DNA of 64,000 nucleotides from Pollenia angustigena (GCA_930367215.1 OV884060.1:205285253-205349252); one strand, 5' to 3'. Counted from the stretch's first letter, positions 30,241 through 42,183 are shown. Numbers and translations are program-made. The notes: generated by a model not told the origin, from the sequence alone.

Positions 30241-31492
30241 TTTGTTATTCGTGCTTAATTCCCAGTTTTTATTATTGATAAAAACACTTGAAATTTATTG
30301 TTGATGGGATAAGCTATTCCTATGCATTTCACTGGTTGCTTAGGCCAGATCATCAGGAAACTTCATCCATAAAGGTTTTAGACAAACTAAAGATATTAAA
30401 CCAAATAAAACTGTTAAACGTATAAGAATTATAGCAACAGTTCTACTTGTAACAATATCAAAGTTTAAACAAAACACATCAACAATAAACAACAGTGGGC
30501 TCATCTCATCTTACATTTCCCCACTACAATTAGTTGAAATTCTCTCAACATTAATTGTAGTTGTAAGTAGGTTAAGAAAAACAAAATGAAAAAAACAACA
30601 ACTTACAAAAGATGTTGTCAATTAAGTGTTTTTTAGGCCGTGCACTGCCTGTTTATTATCAAAAAGTAATTTCAATTTTTGGGAATACAAAATTTTAATT
30701 TCAAAAGATTTTGTTATTCGTGCTTAATTCCCAGTTTTTATTATTGATAAAAACACTTGAAATTTATTGTTGATGGGATAAGCTATTCCTATGCATTTCA
30801 CTGGTTGCTTAGGCCAGATCATCAGGAAACTTCATCCATAAAGGTTTTAGACAAACTGATGATCTGGCCTAAGCAACCAGTGAAATGCATAGGAATAGCT
30901 TATCCCATCAACAATAAATTTCAAGTGTTTTTATCAATAATAAAAACTGGGAATTAAGCACGAATAACAAAATCTTTTGAAATTAAAATTTTGTATTCCC
31001 AAAAATTGAAATTACTTTTTGATAATAAACAGGCAGTGCACGGCCTAAAAAACACTTAATTGACAACATCTTTTGTAAGTTGTTGTTTTTTTCATTTTGT
31101 TTTTCTTAACCTACTTACAACTACAATTAATGTTGAGAGAATTTCAACTAATTGTAGTGGGGAAATGTAAGATGAGATGAACCCACTGTTGTTTATTGTT
31201 GATGTGTTTTGTTTAAACTTTGATATTGTTACAAGTAGAACTGTTGCTATAATTCTTATACGTTTAACAGTTTTATTTGGTTTAATATCTTTAGTTTGTC
31301 TAAAACCTTTATGGATGAAGTTTCCTGATGATCTGGCCTAAGCAACCAGTGAAATGCATAGGAATAGCTTATCCCATCAACAATAAATTTCAAGTGTTTT
31401 TATCAATAATAAAAACTGGGAATTAAGCACGAATAACAAAATCTTTTGAAATTAAAATTTTGTATTCCCAAAAATTGAAATTACTTTTTGAT
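30241..31492. mobile_element. Penelope-like palindromic insertion
   Basis: Flanked by an identical 14-bp duplication gatttacaataaat (30227-30240, 31493-31506). Inside, a ~469-bp unit starting TTTGTTATTCGTGCTTAATT is repeated directly at 30241 and, truncated, at 30710-30857. Then the same units follow in inverse orientation from 30859 to 31492, with the centre at about 30858. Truncated units in direct and inverted arrangement with a long variable target duplication are typical of Penelope-like retroelement pLTRs. No reverse transcriptase or endonuclease is present. Solo fragments lie at 12346-12459, 46063-46330 and 56047-56106. The Penelope assignment is inference. Confidence 0.6.
31300..31375 (+). 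ncRNA. Hammerhead-ribozyme-like core in the Penelope-like unit
   Basis: CTGATGA at 31325-31331 is followed by stem-forming CTGG (31333-31336) and CCAG (31346-31349), then GAAA (31351-31354). This is the conserved order CUGAUGA, stem II, GAAA of hammerhead ribozymes. A GUC triplet lies about 24 nt upstream in GTTTGTCTAAAACC. Weak points: the stem II base next to the core is a U-U mismatch, and stems I and III are only 3-4 bp in my reading. The same core occurs on the plus strand at 30859 and 12383, and inverted in the other copies. Penelope-like elements are known to carry hammerhead motifs in their pLTRs. Confidence 0.4.
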
Positions 31493-31965
31493 GATTTACA
31501 ATAAATAAATTTGTATTTAGCATATATAAATTTTTACAATATATGTGTAAATGTGCATACACCAAACAAGGTTTTGATACCATTTAAAGTCTTTTATATG
31601 CTTCACATTTCCATAGTATGTGTATATTTGTTTGTTTTAAACATCTAAACACATGTATATTTGTATATTTGGAAACATGTTGCATTGTAAGTTGTTTTGT
31701 CGCAATTCCATTGATATACTGAAATAAGTACCAAAAAAAAAGAGCAAAATTACCCGCATTCAATGTAACATACAAGCCGCCCATCACTGTCTTAAAAATT
31801 TCACGTAACAACGGCATGAAATTCTATTTTATACAGATTGGTACGTAGCAACTACGGTATATTGCATTTCGGTAAGCTTTTGTATTGGTTTTCGTATAAC
31901 AAAAAGCGAACAGCTGATGGATACAGTACAGATACGGTACAGCAACGTTCGCCTAACTGAGCCTT

Positions 31966-33632
31966 TATAACTTTTTCTTTTTTGGTTTTTTTCAAGCACG
32001 AAGTCGGGATGAAATTATAATTTTGTAATTATAAAAATAAATTGAATCAACCGCATTTTGAGATTAATTCAATCTTAGTTTAACTTAAATCAATCTAATT
32101 TTCGGACAATTTTAAGTACGAATTCGGATTAAAACAATTTTATAATTCTTGAATCAAGCGCATTTTGAGATTGATTTAATATTAGTTTTACTTAAAACAA
32201 TCGCATTTTCGGATTATTTAAAGTACGAAATCGGGATTGAATATGGATAATTTAAGTATTTTGCGAATGGAAATCCGTACTTGAATCAATCTTTCTGTAC
32301 TTGATTCAAGAAAATCCGTACTCACTACTTTTAATACCGCTTCGGATTGATTTGAGTACGGATGGATTGATTTTTTTTGAGTGTACAGCCTGGCCCGCGA
32401 TGTCGATTGACAACTTAAGCGAGCGACAACAAGTCACTCATTATCGTTCTCATAAGCGCCCCACTAACTATCGACTTGTCGGTTGAAAGGTTTTATGATT
32501 CTTACGTAATCATTTATTAATTGTCAAATGACTATATTGCAACATCAACATATTTCACGCTTTAAAAAAATCGCAAACATGTAAATTAAGCCATAAAAAT
32601 ACAGCTCTGTGCTGCTTGATTTGCTACAAATGACAACAGTAAACAAAAACCATCTGTTTTCAACAAAAGAATTTTATTACGGGCGTTGTTTTAAAGAAAT
32701 ATAAATTATAAAAAATATTTAGTGTAATATTAAATAAATTATTTCATTTAATACCGCAAGCAAAACCACAACACATGTGACTGATTTTGACATTTGTGGT
32801 CGCATAATATTTCATATTGGGGCGCAAATTTGTATGAAAACTATAACGTTATCTCTAGCTTGCGTTCTCAATCGACTTGTCGTGGGGCGCAAATCAGCTG
32901 TTAATGTCGTCTTCGCTTTTTCGGTTTTTATTAACAGCTCTTAAAAAAGTAAATTTAAGCCCCATTCCAAAATTGCTCTTATTAATTTTAGCCTTTTTCA
33001 AAAACATTTCGCAATTCTATAAACCACTGTTTTTAGTCCAAAAAAAAAAACACACATATTTTGCTATTTGTCTAATTGGATTTGGACACATACGACTATG
33101 AGAGTAAGTGTGTGTTTTAGGTTCGGTGCGCCAAGACCGATGACGGCTTTTAAAATAACAAGTTGTTGTATTTAAATGTCTGTCCGTTCATCTGTCTATA
33201 CGCTTCAAAAAAAAAAAAAAAAAAACCATTTTGCTTAAAAAAGCAACCGGTTTCTTTTTTTTTTTAATTTTTTAAAAGATTTTGTTACAGAGCCCAGCAA
33301 ACAAATAAAAAGACAAACTGTCCAACTGTTTGTCTGTCTGTCCTTTCGTCTTAATATCTGTCAGTCTTAACGATAGACAAACAGACAGTCGAACAAATAA
33401 ACAATATCATGTTTATCATTACACACACTTGAGTTTTTTTTTTAATATTTTTAATTTTTAAATGCTTAAAAAGGGGAATAAATATTTTTTGGTTCTTTAA
33501 ATCTTTGAAACACATTTTAACGTCTCTTTGGTTTTTATTCGTTTTTAAGCCATTTCATTTGTTACGTCTATGATATTAGTTTATTTATTTTTGGTTTATT
33601 AACCAAAGAAAGAAAAAACCAAAAACACATTT
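31966..33632. other. No gene recognised; possible degenerate TIR element
   Basis: GCGCCCCACTAACTATCGAC (32455) and CGACTTGTCGTGGGGCGC (about 32873-32890) are partly inverted, suggesting a relic TIR element of about 435 bp. A/T-rich motifs with TTGAATCAA and AAGTACG/GGATTG words recur at 32040-32360. A poly(A) run lies at 33210-33226. No coding signal. Confidence 0.35.
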
Positions 33633-33843
33633 TTATACCCTTCACCTCAGGTGAAAAGGGTATATTTGTACAAATAAATTACACATTCCGTATGTTCTTT
33701 CTACAACACTCATCTGACATCCGAAAAAGTTTATATTCCGAATTCTTATAAGCAGCGCTGTTGATTTTTCGAAGTCTGTTTGTTCGTGTTTATCCTGAAA
33801 TCAATTTGTCAAAAGTCTGCGATATAAACGGACCCAGCTTGTT

Positions 33844-35154
33844 ACACGCAGAGAAAAAATATGGTTGGGCATGGTTACTGCAACAACAGTATGTTTAATC
33901 TAACAATATATTGTTGTCGTAAACAAATAATTGCTTTTTTTTTATTTAATATAATAGTTACTGTAAACCTATAAATGTTTATCGCAATTATAAATTTGAG
34001 TATTGTTGACCGAAAAATAATTATTCTTCTAACAACTAAATTATGATAACTTTCTAAACATATTATATTTCTCACAACCATATCATGATATTTAATAGCC
34101 ATAACATGATAACTTTCTATACATTTATCATATTATGTTAGAGATGCAATCAAACTATTTTTACTCTAATAATATTATGTTAGCGCCATTTGTAAAATAA
34201 TAATGAATCAGTTGTGTCGTTTATTTTATATGCGAGCGGTTAAACAATTTAAAGATAAATTTCCATAAAAAAATAAGTTTGAAAAATTTAAATATTAGCG
34301 GAGGGCATCAGTATTAGTGATTTAATAGTGCAAATGCAAAATATTGTAGTTTTTTTTTTTTTTTTTGTAAAATCCAAAAACAAAACACACAGAGATTTCG
34401 TTATATTTTATAAAAGTGTTACGATATTTCTGTGGTTTTTATGGGCAACCGCGTATGTCTCAAAACAAATTTTTCAGGAGAGCCGAAAAACCATTCTAGA
34501 TCAAACTATGGGCTAGGTATTGCACTTTTTAAACTTTGTCATTTCGTTAAAAAATCGGAATTGATCCATCCTTTTTCAAAATTTTTTAGAAGCATGTAAA
34601 GAGCGTTTAAAATTAGGCAATATGGCGTTAACATCTCAAAATCGGAAAAATGGACATACGCGATTGCCAATGAAAACCACAGATTTTACATTTGCTCTTT
34701 TGCAAGCCTTATATTGAACTCCGCTATTGGATTTACTTTAAGAAAAACAGTAAAAAGCTACAAAATAAAATATCGATGAAAAAAATATTAACTTATTTTA
34801 TATTTTCATGACAGTTATGAAATGTATCATAATATGATTGCTCTAAATTTATTATGATTAACTTGATATTAGTATGATTAATAATAAGCTTATTATGATT
34901 AACATGACAAAAATATGATTTGTTCTTAACTTATTATTATTAACATAACAATAATTTGATAACTTCTTAACTTAGTATGGTTAACAGAATAATAATATGA
35001 TTAAGGGAAAAATATTATGATGTAATATTACGAGTATGTTTATTCATAATATGATTCAATAATAATCTTAATATGGTGACTACAATCATGAATCTTATCA
35101 TAATATGTTGCTCTTAGAATATGTTTACCACAACCATGTTTTTTCTCTGCGTGT
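33844..35154. mobile_element. TIR element rich in ATTATGATTAAC motifs
   Basis: Ends ACACGCAGAGAAAAAATATG (33844) and CATGTTTTTTCTCTGCGTGT (35154) are inverted. The subterminal DNA on both sides contains many copies of TTATGATTAAC, CATGATAACTTTC and relatives in both orientations. About 1.3 kb without a gene. The target duplication is unclear. A diverged relative is at 35510-35678. Confidence 0.7.
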
Positions 35155-35509
35155 ATATGCTGACATCACATCTAGTCTGCTATTAAAGTTTCAACTAGTC
35201 GGTCTTTAAGCAACTGAGATTTAAGCAAAAACTTACAATTGCTTCAAAATGTTTACACGGCTGTAGGAAATATCGCCCAAAGAAAAATCGCCAAAAAAAA
35301 AAATTAAAAATCGCCCAAAAAAATTGCATGTAAAATTGGGCCTGATTTCATATGAAAAATGGCCCAAAATTTTTGGGCTATTTATCGTTATTGTTGGGTG
35401 ATTTTTCGTTTTTTAAATTTGGGTGATTTTTCATAATGAAAATAATGAAAATGTTGTATGAAAAATGGCCCAAAAAAATGGGCTATTTTTAAAATTCTAC
35501 CATAATCTT

Positions 35510-36550
35510 ACATAGCAGAGAAAACCATGTTTTATTATAGTTGCAAACAACAAAACTATTTTTCAAGAAACTAATTTAACCATTATATGGTTGTCGGCGA
35601 CAATGATTTGGTTAAATTAAACATAATATCGGTAGAATTTTTTTAAAATTGATTTTGTAGCTTTTTCTCTGGGTGTATATATTAAATATATACATATATA
35701 TCGAAAATAAGGATTTTCTTCTCTATGGTATAACAAATACTGGCTTCGCTAACTAAAGCTTCTCTGTATCGCCGGCCTTCGGCCGGGCGCAAGGATTTTC
35801 TCCTCTATGGTATAACAAAGACCGGCTTCGCTAACTAAAGCTTCTCAGTATCGTCGGCCTTCGGCCGGGCGCAAGGATTTTCTCTTCTATGGTATAACAA
35901 ATACTGGCTTCGCTAACTAAAGCTTCTCTGTATCGCCGGCCTTCGGCCGAGCGCAAGGATTTTCTCCTCTATAGTATAACAAAGACCGGCTTCGCTAACT
36001 AAAGCTTCTCTGTATAGCCGGCCTTCGGCCGGGCGCAAGGATTTTCTCCTCTATGGTATAACAAAGACCGGCTTCGCTAACTAAAGCTTCTCTTTATAGC
36101 CGGCCTTCGGCCGGGCGCAAGGATTTTCTCCTCTATGGTATAACAAACACCGGCTTCGCTAACTAAAGCTTCTCTGCGTAGTCGGCCTTGTTCGGAAACA
36201 AGGCAGTTTTTCGAAGCTTTACTTAGCGAAACCGGTTTTTGTTAGACCATAAAGGAGAAAATCCTTGCGCCCGGCCGAAGGCCGGCTATACAGAGAAGCT
36301 TTAGTTAGCGAAGCCGGTCTTTGTTATACCATAGAGGAGAAAATCCTTGCGCCCGGCCGAAGGCCGGCTATACAGAGAAGCTTTAGTTAGCGAAGCCAGT
36401 ATTTGTTATACCATAGAAGATGAAATCCTTATTTTGGATATATATATTTAATATATACACCCGGAGTAAAAGCTATAAAAATATTTTATCCATATTATGT
36501 TTAATTTAACCAAATCATTGTCACCGACAACCATATTATGGTTAAATAAG
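35510..36550. repeat. Inverted MITE pair enclosing the 82-bp array
   Basis: Left arm 35510-35690 contains ATAGCAGAGAAAACCATG, TAACCATTATATGGTTGTC and AGCTTTTTCTCTGGGTGTAT. Right arm about 36440-36550 carries the inverse (ACACCCGGAGTAAAAGCTAT, CAAATCATTGTCACCGACAA, CCATATTATGGTTAAAT). The left arm alone has TIR-like ends of the 33844-35154 family. The two arms bracket the minisatellite, making the whole ~1 kb close to palindromic. Confidence 0.7.
35709..36430. repeat. GC-rich 82-bp minisatellite arranged head-to-head
   Basis: Direct units start with AAGGATTTTCT at 35709, 35791, 35873, 35955, 36037 and 36119, exactly 82 bp apart. Inverse units follow, with AAAATCCTTGCGC at 36263 and 36345 and a last partial to 36430, also 82 bp apart. 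Each unit has CCGGCCTTCGGCCGG, a 6-bp stem with a TTC loop, and CTTCGCTAACTAAAGCTTCT. At the turn, GCCTTGTTCGGAAACAAGGC (36185-36204) forms an 8-bp stem with a CGGA loop. Unit differences are few (for example CTGTATCG or CTGTATAG). Confidence 0.95.
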
Positions 36551-36640
36551 TATCTTTAAAAAAATCACTTGAAATTTTAACGGTATTTTAAAAAAAAATT
36601 TACACATTTTTGATTATAAGTTAAGTTGCGGACGTTGCAA

Positions 36641-36729
36641 AGTGTCATAACGTCCTCGTCCTCGTCTTCGATGGACATTATGACACTTTAAAAGTGTCCA
36701 AGGACACTACGACACTGGACGTTATGACA
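36641..36729. repeat. Hairpin with GTGTCATAACGTCC arms
   Basis: TGTCATAACGTCCTCGTCC at 36645 and GGACGTTATGACATGTCAC at the right are inverted. TGACACTTTAAAAGTGTC forms an inner palindrome. Small foldback inside 35261-36984. Confidence 0.6.
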
Positions 36730-36993
36730 TGTCACCTAAATTTATATGAATAATAAACACTTTTTTGCAAATTTTGTAATTTTTTTTTTTTTTGGGAAAA
36801 AATTCGGTTTTGCTTTTTGGGTCATTTTTCATTTTCTTTTTGGGCCCTTTTTCGTTTTTTTGGGCAAAATTTCATATTTACCTTTTTGGGTCATTTTTCA
36901 TGTTCGCTTGGGCGATTCTTCATTTGGGCGATTTTTCATTTTTTTTTTTTTGCCATTTTTCTTTGGGCGATATTTCCTACAGCCTGTTTACAC

Positions 36994-38477
36994 ACAAAAC
37001 TTAATTTTTTTTAAATCCCTATGCAATTGATGAACTTTATTGCTGACCTTAAACACTGAATACGCCAAGAAGAATATTGGTAGCTAAAAATTACTGATAA
37101 CGGTTCTTAAAAAGCCGAGATATAGACAAATAACTCAATTTTTCGTTCCGAAATAAAGGATTTTGCGTTATAGCGTCTACGCTAAGAAAACTTAATGTAC
37201 AAAATTAAGCCAAGACAAGTTTTATGCATAAGGTACCAAAAATTTACCAAATAAATCGACTGAAAGTATTAGAAATAAACTTGCTTTCGAATCGAAACAG
37301 TATTCGATCACGACTTCAAGAATTGGACCATCTGATCCATTTGATAAAATGGACTACTCCATGGACTGGTCCGATGTAATGCAAGCATGTACCATGTCAT
37401 TTTTAAAAAGTGTTTGTAGTGAGACGACATGTCTTCGTTTTTTTACGACATGCTTTCGTTTTTAAACGACTTCAAAACTAATCTCTTTGAGTATACCATG
37501 GAGTAGTTTTAAAACTACTCCTTAGTGGTCCAAAGGTGGGTTATATGGTCCTCTCCTAGAACATCGTAATATTAAATAGACCAGGTTTTTTCCATACGTT
37601 TGGGTCACTTTTGGACTAGTCCTGGCCCATTGTGGACTACTCTTTACACTCGTGATTGAACTGGTCCTATTATTTGCACAGGTCTTGTCATACTTTACTA
37701 ACAAAAGCGTACGCATACATAGATCGCTGCTGCTAAGTGCTAAATAGTCTTTATTTCAATTGTGACACTTTTGATAAAATAAATCTTTGTTGGAGTTAAG
37801 AATTTGGCAAAGGTGTCAAAACTAGATAAGAATTCAGCTTGAGTGACATAACTTAAAATAATTTGGTAACTTGTGCAAATAAGTCATCATCAAAACAGAC
37901 CCAACTAAAAAGTTTTCATAATCTAGTTTATAAATATTTAAAAAAAAAACCCTTTTTATCACAATTTGTATGGATTTTCAACTTAATGGTCCAAAGATAT
38001 GTTTTTAACTATTTTTTTTTTGGTCAAAAACAGTGTTTTTTTTTTGAATTTCTGAATAATTAAGTTTTTTGAGCTGAGTCACTTCTGAACTAGGTGTGCG
38101 ATATGTGACTTAGTTGTTAATAACAATTAGTCCAATAGGTTCATTGTCTTACCTTGGCACCACACAAAACTCCTTCTTAACTACCGATTCAGGAGTTCCT
38201 ATATGTTGTATCCATTTTGTATACGTTTAAATAAAGTTATCTTATTTGAGACTTACAAAACATTTTTGCCTAAAATTTTACAATCCGATTTGAGTTGAGC
38301 TGCAATGGCAAAGGGTATATAAGATTCGGCAAAGCAAAATACAGCATTCTAAATTGTTAATACAATTTTATTATAACCATTTAGGTGTTCAGGTCATAAT
38401 ATTTTATTATTTTTTTGCGATAAAAAAAAATAAACTTTTGCTTCATAGGAAAATTCTTGATGTTGGAAAAACGAAAC
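36994..38477. other. No gene recognised
   Basis: Part of the family B mosaic. Contains repeated ATGGACTACTCCATGGACTG and TACCATGGAGTAGTTTTAAA words at 37350-37520. Readings here are short and low-complexity. Confidence 0.4.
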
Positions 38478-38580
38478 AATTGAAAGTGCTTTATTCGGCT
38501 GTGCCGAGTCTTTGATATCCTCCACCGAGAGTGAGAACACATCAGAAGAGGGCTTTTAGAGACCAATCTTAACAAAAACT
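38478..38580 (-). repeat. Family B terminus
   Basis: GAAAGTGCTTTATTCGGCTG and TGCCGAGTCTTTGATATCCT match the terminal hairpin at 28610-28660, truncated after about 100 bp. Confidence 0.5.
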
Positions 38581-38929
38581 GACATCAAAGTACTTAAAAT
38601 TCGTTTTGTTTTAAGGCTAATTCCAAAAGTACCTTTTCGAGATTTAATAAGAATCCGTAGATTCGTTACCAATTTATGTTAGTTTTTGGAGGAAAAATAT
38701 AAATTTTTTTAGGGAGGTTGTTCCTTATTTGGGTTTATAACTCTTTTTTCCTACTGATCCGATTATGCTGCATGTCAACCCCAAACTACTTAGTTCTTTC
38801 TTTTTGTACCTGTTCTATTTTCACAACTCCCAGGACCAGTCTGTGGGACCAATTGACACTAATTTCCCGCAGGGAATATTCAACAATTTAATAACAAAAT
38901 CTAAAAAAAACCTAAAAAAGGTTAAAATT

Positions 38930-39765
38930 CATATAAGAAATGTTTGCGCCGAATATTATCTAGATATTAACATCCATATGGGTTTTTGCCTTAAAGGGAT
39001 TTTAGGTACGGTCGCTAAATTGTTAACAAATGTTAACATTTAAAAGGAATTTAAAGCTAGTTAAGGATGGGAGCTTTGAGAAAATGTGAACCGATTCGAA
39101 AATAATTTAATTTGAAGTCAAATATTTTTGGCACGAATTTTATTTAAATACCATCGTAATTAGATAGCTTTCAGACACAAAGAGTCTAATTTGGATGTGA
39201 AATTATAGACCGATTCTCACCATTTGCATAGACTTCGTCCATATTTGATCAAATTATCTACAAAATTGGAACTTGTACTCTGCGAACAAGGCGGATGGAT
39301 GGACATCCTTAGATCACTTTAAAAATTGATTCTGAGTCGATCGGAATACCAAAAGATTGGTCTAGATACAAATCGCATAACATTTATCCTTAATGCCAAC
39401 CTGCTTTGTCTTACAACTTTAGAGTAAAAATTAAATGTAGATGTCGAAATTGAAGTAACAGATTTTCGAAAAAAAATTTTTTTTTATTTGCTGCGAAAGT
39501 TATTGTAGGCATCTAAAAAAATTTAATATGTATCAAATATGCATTAAAAAGACAAAATATGCGCTATAAACATTAAAAAATGCTGCAAAAGGCGCTTTTA
39601 ACTAAAATATGCCAGAAAATGCAAAAATATGCACTTACAAATCGATGCCAAAATTCATAAAAAGCTCTAAAACGGATAAATATATTGTTTCTGCCTTTAT
39701 TAGTCGCACAAGGAAAAACATGCAATTGCATATTTCTGGTTTCCCTGCTTATTACCTATTGGTGT
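38930..39765 (+). repeat. Dispersed repeat family D, copy 2
   Basis: Uninterrupted at the points where copy 1 (3516-5425) carries the hAT and the MITE, so it acts as an empty-site comparison. Ends ATGCAATTGCATATTTCTGG then TTTCCCTGC. The 82-codon plus reading at 39609-39857 and its counterpart in copy 1 are incidental. Confidence 0.65.
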
Positions 39766-40829
39766 TAGCAAAATTTGACCCAAGTAGCTTCGATAGCTAT
39801 TTGATCAATCTTTTGAAAATTTTTTTTTTAATTCAAAACTTTTTTTTATTTTTTTGACCGATCTTGTTGAAAATTTGTGTCAAACTACTATCCAATAGGA
39901 CTAACCTTGGTGCAATTTTCATCCAAATCTGAAGACATCAATTTAAAAATTGGGTCACTTGACATGAAATCCCCCATATGAATGTAAACTTAATGGGATC
40001 TCAGATGAATATTAAAAAGTTTTACTAGTTGGCGCGGGTATAAAAATGACAGTGTTTGCTAAAGAAGGGGTTTACTTCCAGGGTGAAATGAGCAGTACGT
40101 AATATTTGTCAAGTAGTTATACTTCTTCAAATTTTCTTAAAATTGTAATAAAAGAACCTATTTATATTTAAAATTTTAAATTCATTTGACTATATTTTAT
40201 ATTGACTTAATACAGAAAATTATAAGTTGTTTTTAGAAACAGCTTTTTGCCAACTTTATTATGATTGTATAATTTTACCAAAAGTAATCATGTGTGCAAA
40301 CGAATGTTTTGACAATAAAAAAACACCATTAGAAGAATGTTTGAAACTAAAAATATTTTTTTTTATTAAACTGGACATAAAAGTAGCGTGTGAACTTAAA
40401 ATTGTTATGAGAAGTAGAAAAGTTGTTGTTTTTTGTGTTTTTCTTAATTCGTTACCATCCATAATCTTAAACGCTTCTTAAGCTTCTGTGTATGTTAAAT
40501 TCATTGGAAATTAAAGGAATATGGTTTATTTTTTTAGGCTTAAATGTAAAAAATGCCCATCATTACAAATGAAAAACGAACCAAAAATGTTTTTTAACCA
40601 CAACTCTTTTGGTCATTTTCTTGTTATTTTTCTTCGTTTTTTTTTAATTTTGGTCACTTCTCTAACAAGTTTGTGTTTATCACACACATTTAAAATCGTC
40701 ATTTAAAACATAAAAAAAAAAATATTTTTTTGTTTTAAATTTTTCATATCAATGTTTAATGGTGGAAGCACAGTGGGTTTGAGGATATAAAATTTTTAAG
40801 GGGGTTCTTAAAAACTAATTTTAAAAATT
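39766..40829. other. No gene recognised
   Basis: A/T-rich. An 84-codon plus reading (40227-40481) contains MCANECFDNKKTPLEECLKL, less low-complexity than most here, but has no recognisable domain, splice signal or second copy. Confidence 0.35.
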
Positions 40830-41035
40830 TTGCGAAAATTCCACTAGATTTTTAAAACATTTTAAAAATGTTGTCAGATATCACTATTTATAGGAATTTT
40901 GACTATTTATGCGAAGTTTTTCGAAATTTAACGGGTTATAAAGTAAATTTTGCAAGATTTTACTTTTTAATGGAAATTTTGCCAGATTTGACTTTTTAAT
41001 GAAAATTTTGACAGATTTCACTATTTATAGGAAAC

Positions 41036-41727
41036 AAGCTGACCCGACAGACATTGTCCTGTCCAAATTAGGAAAAATGTTTGCGTTTGATTTTTAAAAT
41101 CCTTTAAAAAGATACGAACATTTTAAAGAAATATTAGTCAAATCGACGGAGCCGTTTTCTGATTTTAGGTAAATCGAAAAAAGTGGGCGTTAAAGTGGGC
41201 GGGGCAAAATTTTCTTTCCGTTAAAACCTAAGTTTGACCATGGTGACGATTTTAAAGAAAAAATCGTCCAAATCGGTCAAGCCGTTCTCAAGTTATGCGC
41301 TTAATAGAAAAAGTGGGCGTAAAAGTAGGCCCGGTACATTTTTCTTTCGATGAAAACTTAAAATGGATTAATACGAACATTTGAAAGAAAAATTTGTCAA
41401 ATCGATGGAGCCGTTTTCTGATTATAGGTAATTCGAAAAAAGTGGGCGTAAAAGTGGGCGGGGCAAAATTTTCTTTTCGTATAACCATGTTGGACCATGG
41501 CGATCATTTTTAAGAAGAAATCGGGCAAATTATATAGATGTCATTGGTGGTGCAATATGAAAACTGGATTTTGCCACGCCCCTCCGCCCGCAGACCGAAA
41601 ATCAAAAATCAGACTTCACAGTGTCACCCGCCTGAATATTCTGAAGATTCCCTGAAAATTTCATCAAAATCGGCAGAGCCGTTTTGGATTCCATACGTTA
41701 TAACATACACACATCCTGTTTTATATT
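41036..41727 (+). repeat. CTAGCTGACCCGACAGACGT-family repeat, copy 2
   Basis: AAGCTGACCCGACAGACATT at the start and CACATCCTGTTTTATAT at the end. Internal modules as in 26614-27289, but with an extra AAAGTGGGCGTTAAAGTGGG segment. Confidence 0.7.
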
Positions 41728-42183
41728 TGTGACAGCGCATAGAGAAAGTGAAACTACACAAAACAAGAGGTAGGGACGACCTATGTGCGTTTTCAAGGTT
41801 GACCAACAAGGTTGAGATGTGTCGCTTGCAAATGAGACCAATACCAACACGCTCAAGGATGGTACACCAAAGATACAAAGATAAAATGGCTCTCCTGAAC
41901 AAAAGCCTTAGGTCCCTTTCTATTTTTCGTGTCACATGTATAGATAGATTTTACTATTTATGCGAAGCTTTTCAAAATGTTACTGTTTAAAGTAAATTTT
42001 GCAAAATTTCACTTTTTAATGGAACTTTGCCAGATTTCACTTTTTAATGGAAATTTTGCCAAATTTCACTATTTATAGGAAATTTCACTATTTATGCGAA
42101 GTTTTTTAAAATTTTTACTGTTTAAAGTAAATTTTGCGAAATTTCACTTTTTAATTAAAATTTTGCTAGATTTCACTATTTAA

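Larger units (their letters stand above)
30090..31965. mobile_element. TIR element with TA duplication, host of the Penelope-like insertion
   Basis: Ends AAGGCTCAGTTAAGCGAACG (continuing TTGCTGTACC) at 30090 and GGTACAGCAACGTTCGCCTA (continuing ACTGAGCCTT) ending 31965. TA flanks both sides (30088-30089, 31966-31967). Without the nested 30241-31492 insertion and one of its 14-bp duplications, it would be roughly 610 bp. No transposase. Probably mobilised by a Tc1/mariner-type enzyme. Confidence 0.75.
35261..36984. mobile_element. TIR element with inward arrays of AAATCGCCC motifs and a 9-bp duplication
   Basis: Ends GGCTGTAGGAAATATCGCCC (35261) and GGGCGATATTTCCTACAGCC (36984) are perfectly inverted over 20 bp. 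Flanked by tgtttacac on each side (35252-35260, 36985-36993). Multiple GAAAAATCGCCCAA/TTGGGCGATTTTTC motifs lie just inside each end. The plus-strand readings at 36746-37030 are translations of these motifs, not genes. Carries a nested palindromic block (35510-36550). The 9-bp duplication suggests MULE-type; this is inference. Confidence 0.8.
33633..38350 (+). repeat. Repeat family B copy, greatly expanded by nested insertions
   Basis: Starts with the hairpin TATACCCTTCACCTCAGGTG/AAAAGGGTATA at 33633 and ends AAAGGGTATATAAGATTCGG at about 38320, both characteristic of family B in this orientation. Between them lie the TIR element 33844-35154 and the element 35261-36984 with its inner array. 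The leftover family B DNA (33664-33843, 35155-35251, 36994-38300) is non-coding. Confidence 0.5.

Noticed and set aside
35709..36430. CRISPR-like array
   Set aside because: Repeats are contiguous 82-bp units without unique spacers, in inverted blocks, in a eukaryotic genome.
36746..37030. Three overlapping readings rich in Phe/Gly/Trp (FFIFFLGPF-like)
   Set aside because: They translate the GGGCGATTTTTC motif array inside the right end of a TIR element; not proteins.
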